Source of the DNA: Candidatus Thorarchaeota archaeon
Lineage (GTDB): Archaea; Asgardarchaeota; Thorarchaeia; Thorarchaeales; Thorarchaeaceae
Length of the DNA: 13,267 bases
Assembly (NCBI GenBank): GCA_016840245.1
Contig: JAEOST010000712.1
Coordinates: forward strand, 1-13,267
Direction: 5' to 3'
Below the pieces are notes generated by a model, which saw nothing but the letters and a program-made list of their open reading frames with translations, was not told the DNA's origin and did no database searches. Shown piece by piece: positions 1 through 4,994 of the stretch. A program made the translations under genes and the position numbers. The stretch's first letter is position 1. The number at the start of each line of letters is the position of its first letter.

Positions 1-405
1 CCAAGTATTGTGGTTCTCTTTGCGCCCTACAGTAGTATGATCTATGGTAATGGAAGCATTAGCCAACCTGAACTAGCAACACTCAGTGGGTCATTGGTTG
101 ATGATGGCATTAGACTGATGGGTAATGCTGAGACTCACCCAGACGATCCATATGAGAACTTTCCACCTACTTTTAGTATTGATATCTACTTCAACGACAA
201 TACATTCTTTGATCTAGGCTATACATCAGTAGATGGTCTTGTATCTATCAGGAACGGTACTTGGACTGGCAATCTCAACCAGCATGGGTATCCACAGATT
301 ACCGGTTTTAGCGACACTGTCTATTGGCTAGTAGAGGGCGGCTATCTAAATGACTTCATTTCAGATTTCTATGAACTGATCACTACCAATGTTACATATC
401 CCTAA
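1..405 (+). CDS. 3' end of an exported protein of unknown function (partial)
   Basis: The reading frame is open from the first base of the window and stops with TAA at 403-405, so the true start lies upstream; the GTG at position 10 is just an internal Val codon. The visible 134 residues are rich in Asn, Tyr, Asp, Gly and Thr, carry several N-x-S/T sequons (in GNGSI, RNGTW and TNVTY), and are almost free of Lys. This fits a protein exposed outside an archaeal cell. The C-terminus ends at NVTYP with no transmembrane anchor, unlike the surface proteins further right in the window, so it is either secreted or anchored by a missing N-terminal segment. I recognise no family. It is followed by a hairpin at 421-444. 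Confidence 0.7.
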   Translation, partial: PSIVVLFAPYSSMIYGNGSISQPELATLSGSLVDDGIRLMGNAETHPDDPYENFPPTFSIDIYFNDNTFFDLGYTSVDGLVSIRNGTWTGNLNQHGYPQITGFSDTVYWLVEGGYLNDFISDFYELITTNVTYP

Positions 406-420
406 AATAACTCGCGTAAT

Positions 421-444
421 CCCGTTTCCTTAATAGGAAGCGGG
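421..444 (+). terminator. Hairpin after the partial CDS, possible terminator
   Basis: The arms cccgtttcc (421-429) and ggaagcggg (436-444) pair over 9 bp with one G-T wobble around a 6-nt loop. A pyrimidine-rich tract with a short T run (about 449-457) follows. It lies 15 nt after the stop codon of the partial gene and 40 nt before the next start, so it probably separates the two transcripts. Termination itself is inferred. Confidence 0.5.
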
Positions 445-484
445 ACACCCTTTTCCTTGTTCGTTTGGTTAAAAAGAGGGATTA

Positions 485-937
485 ATGAAAGTGGATGAAA
501 AACTTGAACGTGATGAGATAGATAAACTCCTCAAGGGTCGGACGATGAGCGTTTATGCCTTGCTACTCACTCGTGATAAGATTGGAGTCCGAGATGTCCA
601 AAGAGAACTCGGATTCTCTAGTCCAAGTCTTGCACTACATCATCTGACAAAACTATCTGAGTTGGGGCTCGTAGACAAGGATCCGCATGGTGAATACTTT
701 GTCATCAAGACAGTACGAGCAGGGTCTCTCTCTTTGTTTGTCAAGATTGGAACACGCCTCTTACCCAGATTCCTCTTTCTTGCTACACTCTTCTCCGCGA
801 TGCTAATCCTATACATTCTCTTTTTTATGTCTTGGCCACCAAAGGGCCATGACATCATGTATTTGACGCTGAGCCTCATTGCAATCGGACTTGCAGTATA
901 TGAGAGCAGAAAGCTCTGGCTCTTACGTCCATTTTAG
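485..937 (+). CDS. Winged-helix DNA-binding protein with two membrane helices
   Basis: A 150-residue protein. Residues about 18-76 form a winged helix-turn-helix of the ArsR/MarR-like type: a helix starting TMSVYALLL, then the HTH in VRDVQRELGFSSPSLALHHLTKLSELGLV and a wing ending GEYFVIK. Residues 94-116 and about 123-140 are strongly hydrophobic, giving two transmembrane helices joined by a short loop (SWPPKGHD), so the DNA-binding domain would sit on the cytoplasmic face of the membrane. Proteins of this plan are common in archaea and are usually treated as membrane-tethered regulators; the signal sensed is unknown. The ATG at 485 is preceded by a good Shine-Dalgarno (gaggg, 476-480). It is separated from the gene on its left by the hairpin at 421-444, and nothing here identifies a target gene. 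Confidence 0.85.
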   Translation: MKVDEKLERDEIDKLLKGRTMSVYALLLTRDKIGVRDVQRELGFSSPSLALHHLTKLSELGLVDKDPHGEYFVIKTVRAGSLSLFVKIGTRLLPRFLFLATLFSAMLILYILFFMSWPPKGHDIMYLTLSLIAIGLAVYESRKLWLLRPF

Positions 938-945
938 TTTACGTG

Positions 946-953
946 CTTATATA
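946..953 (+). promoter_or_regulatory. TATA-like box ahead of the foldable intergenic region
   Basis: The sequence cttatata lies just after the stop codon of the winged-helix gene, in a gap between two convergent genes. No ORF follows on the plus strand, but a GC-rich, foldable region does. An archaeal TATA box here would start transcription near 975-982. The match is to the general archaeal TATA consensus only. Confidence 0.35.
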
Positions 954-977
954 CGGAGTATCCTGTACAATGAGTGA

Positions 978-1200
978 GAGTAGGAAGAGAGTATATCTGC
1001 CAGCCACGCCAATTCGAATTTAACTTCAACTTAAGAAAGTTTAATAGGAAGCGTCACCCTCGGGAGCAAAGACGCGGTAGGCCAAAGGGCCGGCAGTTAG
1101 CTTAACAAAACCAGGCGGGTGTACGGGCTAATTTTCGTTACATGCCCTCAATTACGAAACTCCCCCCTCCTACCACGATTTCCCGTGTGCCCGCCACCTT
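978..1200 (+). ncRNA. Candidate structured non-coding RNA
   Basis: This gap between convergent genes has no credible ORF but turns GC-rich from about 1050 and folds well on paper. Three features stand out: a helix gcgtc (1051-1055)/gacgc (1071-1075) enclosing a purine-rich gggagcaaa; a ggcc-aaag-ggcc hairpin (1080-1091); and a 14-bp helix between 1114-1127 and 1182-1195 in which every position pairs, three as G-U. A small gtta/taac hairpin (1096-1106) lies between them. Within the long helix, gggc (1125-1128) could pair instead with gccc (1144-1147). I compared it by eye with tRNA, SRP RNA, RNase P RNA and common riboswitch cores and found no convincing match. Being 3' of both flanking genes, it is unlikely to be a leader riboswitch. 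Ends are approximate, and the strand is chosen from the TATA box at 946-953. Confidence 0.4.
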
Positions 1201-1216
1201 CTACAACTATGTTTTC

Positions 1217-1864
1217 TCATGATTTCTGCATTATGAAGTAGACAGATCCTTCCCGTTGTCTTTTGAAGGACCCGATTTCGTTGCGTACTTGAGCTATTAC
1301 TTGATTATCAAACTCCTTCTCTTTCTCATTCATGTGTTGTTCAAGTAAATCGTAGTACTCAGTCCACCATGTTTCATGAGGAATATCGATCTGTCCCAGT
1401 AACTCATAACCACAATTTGATACCTGTTTCCGTTTGTATTCCATGTTGGCATCGCTGTCATGGACCACAAGGAATCTATTCTCCTTGAGAAGAGGTCTCC
1501 ATTCTCTCAGACCATTAACAAAACCAACTACGAATATTGAACCCTCTGCCCAGATGAGGTCAAATGATTCATCCTCAAAGTCCATGGCCTTCATTGATAG
1601 ATGTCGAATGCTGATTCTATCTGTGAGTCCTAGTTGAATACAGCTCTCATGAAGCTTGTCAAGTTGCTGCTGGTCTGTGTCGATAGCAGTAATCTCACCA
1701 CCACTAAGACGTGCTAATTCGATTGTGGGAACTCCAGAGCCACAGCCTATATCCAGTATAGTTGGCTTGTCAAGAGAAGGGAGCATCTGGTATGCAGATT
1801 GAATGAATTTTGTCAAACCCAATCTAAACGGATCCCTGTCTAGGTCAGCATTGGTGTTACTCAT
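1217..1864 (-). CDS. Class I SAM-dependent methyltransferase
   Basis: A 215-residue cytoplasmic protein with a Rossmann-type methyltransferase core. Motif I is ILDIGCGSGV (36-45), which binds the methionine part of SAM. The acidic end of strand 2 is IDTD (61-64), expected to hold the SAM ribose. Motif IV is FDLIWAEGS (101-109). The C-terminal part contains HETWWTEYYDLLEQ (163-176), a Trp/Tyr-rich segment seen in small UbiE-like archaeal methyltransferases of unassigned substrate. There is no signal peptide or membrane segment. The ATG at 1864 has no strong Shine-Dalgarno. Transcription probably starts from the minus-facing side of the palindromic TATA at 1959-1970, leaving a leader of about 70 nt. 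The substrate (small molecule, lipid or protein) cannot be told from sequence. It ends close to the candidate RNA region. Confidence 0.9.
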   Translation of the reverse strand: MSNTNADLDRDPFRLGLTKFIQSAYQMLPSLDKPTILDIGCGSGVPTIELARLSGGEITAIDTDQQQLDKLHESCIQLGLTDRISIRHLSMKAMDFEDESFDLIWAEGSIFVVGFVNGLREWRPLLKENRFLVVHDSDANMEYKRKQVSNCGYELLGQIDIPHETWWTEYYDLLEQHMNEKEKEFDNQVIAQVRNEIGSFKRQREGSVYFIMQKS

Positions 1865-1923
1865 TTGAAATGACTCATTGTTTTCAAGTGAAGCGTTGTT
1901 GAAAATATTTTCTCAAAACTGCA

Positions 1924-1937
1924 TTGAATCCATTCAA
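1924..1937. promoter_or_regulatory. Inverted repeat in a divergent promoter region, candidate operator
   Basis: Perfect inverted repeat ttgaat-cc-attcaa, lying 22 nt from the palindromic TATA element and close to the expected start point of the minus-strand methyltransferase transcript. The position and symmetry suit a dimeric repressor site; the regulator is unknown. Confidence 0.3.
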
Positions 1938-1958
1938 AGGTGGTTGCGTCGAAATCAG

Positions 1959-1970
1959 GGTTATATAACC
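1959..1970. promoter_or_regulatory. Palindromic TATA element shared by divergent genes
   Basis: The 12-nt sequence ggttatataacc is a perfect palindrome containing a TATA box readable on both strands. It sits 50 nt upstream of the plus-strand gene at 2021 and about 95 nt upstream of the minus-strand methyltransferase start at 1864. Expected start sites about 25 nt either side would give leaders of roughly 30 nt (plus) and 70 nt (minus). Confidence 0.55.
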
Positions 1971-2020
1971 TAGTTTGCTCATGCAGACTCCTATAGTTTC
2001 AACGATTCAGAGGGAGATAA

Positions 2021-3154
2021 ATGAAGAAAACTAGCGTGATTAGTATAGCGGTATTTCTTTTGATACTAATGCCGTGTTTACCGCCAAACAGTGTACAAAC
2101 TCAACTTAGATATGAAGTTGCAAACGGAGCTGCCGATTTATCAGGTGTGAAAGTTGCTACTTTTTTTGCTAGCAATACTGAGATATCAAATGCTTGTAGA
2201 ATTGCACTTGAACATCTGTATAGATGGTATAATGCATCTGTCGAAACTATTAACGAGACCCACATCAAGAATGGTGAGCTGTACAACTACGATATTCTGG
2301 TAATCCCACCTGGTAATCTTGGGGAGTATACTGTCAAACTGAATTATGATGGTCTAGATGCGATCCGTGACTTTGTGAGAAATGGTGGGTCGTATGTAGG
2401 AATAAGCAGAGGTGCACATTTTGCATGTGCCAATGTCCATTGGTTACAGGATAGAACCTACCTCCTAGAACTATTCAACGGGACTGGATATGGTCCTATA
2501 GATGGACAACTGGATCAATCAATGAATGTGGTCGATATCAACACAGGATGCTCGGAGATAGACCTCTCCGGAATGCCATCGACTCTGACAATGATGCAGT
2601 GGGAGGGGATTTACTTCATCCCTGATGATAATCCTCCAATGATCAATGTGTCATACTGGACCGGGTCTGATCGTGCATCACAGATCGCATACCAGTATGG
2701 AAATGGGTGTGTATTTTTGTCTGGTTGCCACCCTGAATTAGAGGAGGACAGTGACCGTGATGGGTCTGACTACTTCGATCACCATGAGGACCCAGAGACG
2801 GACTGGCCATTGATGTTGCAGGTATCAAAGTGGCTTGTTAATGCCTCGACTTGGGACAATGCTTCTATCACACCCCCCACCCCCACAACTGAGACAACTA
2901 CCACAGCAACCTCAACATCATTCTCTACAACAACTGAAACAACTACGACAGCAACTTCAACATCATTCTCTACAACAACTTCGGACATATCCACGACTTC
3001 ATCGGTAACCAGTTCATCAACAACATCACCAACTACACATATTACGACGACATCAACTACACCCCCTCCCACCAGCGACTTACTATTCGTTGCAGTTGGA
3101 ATTGGAGCTGTTGTCGTTGTTGTGTTGATTGTTGCTGTTTCTCGGAAGCGATAG
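2021..3154 (+). CDS. Surface-anchored amidotransferase-fold (BPL_N-like) protein with Ser in place of the nucleophile Cys
   Basis: A 377-residue exported protein. Residues 1-25 are a signal peptide (MKK, then a hydrophobic run). Residues about 42-275 resemble the class I glutamine amidotransferase-like domain found at the N-terminus of biotin-protein ligase-like proteins (BPL_N). The diagnostic parts are YDILVIPPG (90-98), FVRNGGSYVGISRGAHFA (118-135) and FLSGCHPEL (232-240). In that family the nucleophile elbow usually reads G-I-C-A-G; here it is G-I-S-R-G, so Ser129 replaces the catalytic Cys, while the H-P-E motif (237-239) is kept. A non-catalytic binding role is therefore likely. Six or more N-x-S/T sequons are present. 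Residues about 284-350 are a Thr/Ser/Pro-rich stalk containing a tandem repeat, followed by a transmembrane helix (354-373) and a basic tail, SRKR. The ATG follows agggag (2011-2016). Transcription probably starts at the palindromic TATA. Confidence 0.8.
   Translation: MKKTSVISIAVFLLILMPCLPPNSVQTQLRYEVANGAADLSGVKVATFFASNTEISNACRIALEHLYRWYNASVETINETHIKNGELYNYDILVIPPGNLGEYTVKLNYDGLDAIRDFVRNGGSYVGISRGAHFACANVHWLQDRTYLLELFNGTGYGPIDGQLDQSMNVVDINTGCSEIDLSGMPSTLTMMQWEGIYFIPDDNPPMINVSYWTGSDRASQIAYQYGNGCVFLSGCHPELEEDSDRDGSDYFDHHEDPETDWPLMLQVSKWLVNASTWDNASITPPTPTTETTTTATSTSFSTTTETTTTATSTSFSTTTSDISTTSSVTSSSTTSPTTHITTTSTTPPPTSDLLFVAVGIGAVVVVVLIVAVSRKR
2885..2974 (+). repeat. Tandem 45-bp duplication in the Thr-rich stalk
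   Basis: Two adjacent 45-bp copies (2885-2929 and 2930-2974) encode the same 15 residues, TTETTTTATSTSFST, and a third begins at 2975 before diverging. The copies differ only at synonymous third positions that I could see (gag/gaa, acc/acg, acc/act). The duplication is therefore not brand new, and the encoded sequence has been conserved. Confidence 0.9.
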
Positions 3155-3201
3155 CGGGGTTCACAAGAAACCGTATTTCTAAATAACAACCACACACGAC
3201 T

Positions 3202-3211
3202 CTTAATTAAG
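3202..3211 (+). promoter_or_regulatory. AT-rich palindrome, probable TATA region for the PhzF gene
   Basis: cttaattaag lies about 34-43 nt before the ATG at 3245. A start site about 25 nt downstream would leave a leader of only about 10-15 nt, consistent with the lack of a Shine-Dalgarno before that ATG. Confidence 0.4.
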
Positions 3212-3244
3212 GTCAAATGAGATGTTTCGTCGGGTTACTGTTGT

Positions 3245-4159
3245 ATGAGTCCACGACGGTCATTAGATGTTATTCAGGTTGATGCTTTTACGGATGTCCC
3301 CTATGGTGGCAATCCTGCAGCTGTAGTTCTTGGTGCTGATACTCTCAGCGATGATACTATGCGAAAGATTGCGAGGGAGATGAATGTCCGGGAGACTGTC
3401 TTTGTATCAAGATCCAAGGTGGCAGATTATCGTTTTAGATACATGACACCTTCAGGTGCTATTGATTTCTCAGGACATCCAACAAATGCAGCTTTCCACG
3501 CACTGATTGCTGAAGGATTGCTTGAATTAGTCAATGATGTCAATATGTTCAGTCTAGAAACCAATGTGGGCGTTCTGCAGATTGAGATTGTGAAAAATAC
3601 AACTACTGGCCAACATGAGGTACAAATCACTCATGAGCGACCCGAATTCTCAACGACATATGATCCACTTGAGTTTGCTGAGGCATTGGGTCTCTCTCTA
3701 GCTGATATCATGTCACCTAATCCCGTGCAGACTGTTAGCACAGGGACACCAATACTCGTAGTACCTGTTTCTTCCATGAGGTCTCTTGAGCGGATTAACC
3801 CGGATTATGAGCGTGTGAAGAAATTGTGTGAAGAGAATGATTTCTTCTCAATTCAGGTCTTTACTAGAGACACACTCGAAGCGACCTCTGATGCTCATGC
3901 TCGTCACTTTGCCCCTGCTTTAGGTGTAAATGAAGATCCAGTATCAGGTTCTGGTGCAGCTGCAACTGCAGGCTACATTATGAAGTATGGTCTCATGGAT
4001 CCCACAGTACCAGTAACTAGTATAGTGATAGAACAAGGACACTATGTAGACCGACCCGGCAAAATCTATGTTGAGGTGCGTGGTGATACGGAAAGTATAG
4101 ATCAGGTCAAAGTTAGCGGAACCGGAGTTGTTGTCCTAAAGGGCTCTCTCTATATCTAA
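3245..4159 (+). CDS. PhzF-family isomerase/epimerase-like enzyme
   Basis: A 304-residue cytoplasmic protein of normal length for the PhzF family (two-lobed diaminopimelate epimerase fold). Family signatures are all present: QVDAFTDVPYGGNPAAVVL near the N-terminus (11-29), EMNVRETVFV (45-54) with Glu50 at the position of the catalytic Glu of PhzF, IDFSGHPTNAAF (73-84), and ARHFAPALGVNEDPVSGSGAA in the second lobe (219-239), with Asp231 at the position of the conserved second-lobe Asp. PhzF proteins catalyse proton-shift isomerisations; outside phenazine producers the substrate is usually unknown, and no phenazine genes are visible here, so a phenazine role should not be assumed. The ATG lacks a Shine-Dalgarno and may be read from a short leader. 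The gene stands alone on its strand, convergent with the gene ending at 4209. Confidence 0.93.
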   Translation: MSPRRSLDVIQVDAFTDVPYGGNPAAVVLGADTLSDDTMRKIAREMNVRETVFVSRSKVADYRFRYMTPSGAIDFSGHPTNAAFHALIAEGLLELVNDVNMFSLETNVGVLQIEIVKNTTTGQHEVQITHERPEFSTTYDPLEFAEALGLSLADIMSPNPVQTVSTGTPILVVPVSSMRSLERINPDYERVKKLCEENDFFSIQVFTRDTLEATSDAHARHFAPALGVNEDPVSGSGAAATAGYIMKYGLMDPTVPVTSIVIEQGHYVDRPGKIYVEVRGDTESIDQVKVSGTGVVVLKGSLYI

Positions 4160-4182
4160 TTATGTCACTCTTGATTGAACAC

Positions 4183-4200
4183 CTAGATTTCCTTGTCTAG
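4183..4200. terminator. Weak hairpin between convergent genes
   Basis: The arms ctaga (4183-4187) and tctag (4196-4200) pair around an 8-nt loop in the 49-nt gap between the PhzF stop and the stop of the minus-strand gene. It could serve either transcript, but the stem is short and no long T run accompanies it. Confidence 0.2.
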
Positions 4201-4208
4201 AGGGACTG

Positions 4209-4820
4209 TTAACGGGATGCAATTATTCTCAATGATAGAAGTAGGACATCTTCTCCCTTTGTATAAAGAAGTTGTTCTATCTTTTCCTTTATAGTTGGTA
4301 GATTTGATTCAACATAGCCGAGAAAATCATCACGTGAATCTGAGAGTGCTTTACGCATCTGTTCTGCGTGTTTAGATAGAGCTGCTTTTGTCCGGTCTCT
4401 ATCCATTCCTTCTTCAGCTATTATACCTCTTTCAACTGTCTCCATGACATCCCTCGCCACAGATCTCGATTCAGTGACGAGTTTCTCAGATACCATTGGT
4501 TTATCATAGGAAACTTCCTCTGATGTGGCAGCCTCGGATGTATCAATATCTAGACCCTCCGTATCAGCATCCCAATTAATGACGAGTTTCTTCCACGCCC
4601 TTCGTCCTTGGAAATTAAGTGGAGAGATATATCCCTTTGAATGCATCCTCATCAGATGACGACGGAACATCTCCTCTGTCATTACGGAGGCCGGACCTGC
4701 AGTTATCAAGAACTTGTGAAATAGTACAGCCTCAAATTCAATTATCGACCATCCAAATGCATGGATGACTGATTTCTCTATCTCGGTTTCTTGTATACTC
4801 GAATCAAGGGGGCCTGACAT
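4209..4820 (-). CDS. Unknown protein: winged-helix-like N-terminus, helical C-terminus
   Basis: Read from the ATG at 4820 this is a 203-residue soluble protein. That start has a strong Shine-Dalgarno (ggggtga, complement of 4825-4831) at good spacing. A longer reading from 4856 adds 12 residues but has no ribosome site and would begin upstream of the transcript start predicted by the TATA at 4867-4875, so I prefer 4820. Residues about 15-82 (VIHAFGWSIIEFEAVLFHKF, then TEEMFRRHLMRMHSKGYISPL, then GRRAWKKLVI) look like a winged helix: two helices, a basic recognition-like helix and a wing. Residues 83-110 are an acidic linker. Residues 111-203 are charged and helical, possibly coiled-coil (RDRTKAALSKHAEQMRKAL). 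I recognise no named family. It lies downstream of the phospholipase gene but is separated from it by a terminator and has its own promoter. Confidence 0.75.
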   Translation of the reverse strand: MSGPLDSSIQETEIEKSVIHAFGWSIIEFEAVLFHKFLITAGPASVMTEEMFRRHLMRMHSKGYISPLNFQGRRAWKKLVINWDADTEGLDIDTSEAATSEEVSYDKPMVSEKLVTESRSVARDVMETVERGIIAEEGMDRDRTKAALSKHAEQMRKALSDSRDDFLGYVESNLPTIKEKIEQLLYTKGEDVLLLSLRIIASR

Positions 4821-4866
4821 AACTTCACCCCGGCGTAACCCAACGGCATTAACCATCGGTAGATAT

Positions 4867-4875
4867 TGTATATGA
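4867..4875 (-). promoter_or_regulatory. TATA-like box for the 4209-4820 gene
   Basis: On the minus strand this reads tcatataca. A start point about 25 nt downstream falls near 4845, which leaves a leader of about 25 nt carrying the Shine-Dalgarno for the ATG at 4820. This supports the shorter start. Confidence 0.4.
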
Positions 4876-4962
4876 ACATTCTCGGGGCGGAGTTCTTGTC
4901 AAAAATTGATGTAGCCTGACTAATTATCGTAAGTAACTTTATTGGAATGAAAAGAAATTGAT

Positions 4963-4986
4963 GGGAGGTGCTTCAAGGCACCTCCC
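4963..4986 (-). terminator. Strong hairpin terminator after the phospholipase gene
   Basis: Perfect 9-bp stem gggaggtgc (4963-4971)/gcacctccc (4978-4986) with a 6-nt loop, 8 nt past the stop codon of the minus-strand gene ending at 4995. On that strand it is followed by a pyrimidine-rich tract ending in tttctttt (complement of 4951-4958). This is an intrinsic-like terminator arrangement. Confidence 0.7.
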
Positions 4987-4994
4987 AAACGGGT

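Noticed and set aside
1005..1030. A ttcgaat string resembling a tRNA T-loop
   Set aside because: The flanking bases do not pair as a T stem, and no acceptor or anticodon arm fits.
1114..1197. tRNA-like gene suggested by an acceptor-like ggcggg/cccgcc helix followed by acc
   Set aside because: The helix continues to 14 bp, and there is no T-loop, D-arm or anticodon stem in the enclosed 54 nt.
2779..3216. A 145-codon open frame on the minus strand, very rich in Val
   Set aside because: It is antisense to the Thr-rich stalk (ACN codons read as Val/Ser/Cys in other frames) and has no ribosome site or homology; it is a composition artefact.
3245..4159. Phenazine biosynthesis role for the PhzF homologue
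   Set aside because: PhzF-family proteins are widespread without phenazine production, and no other phz gene is present.
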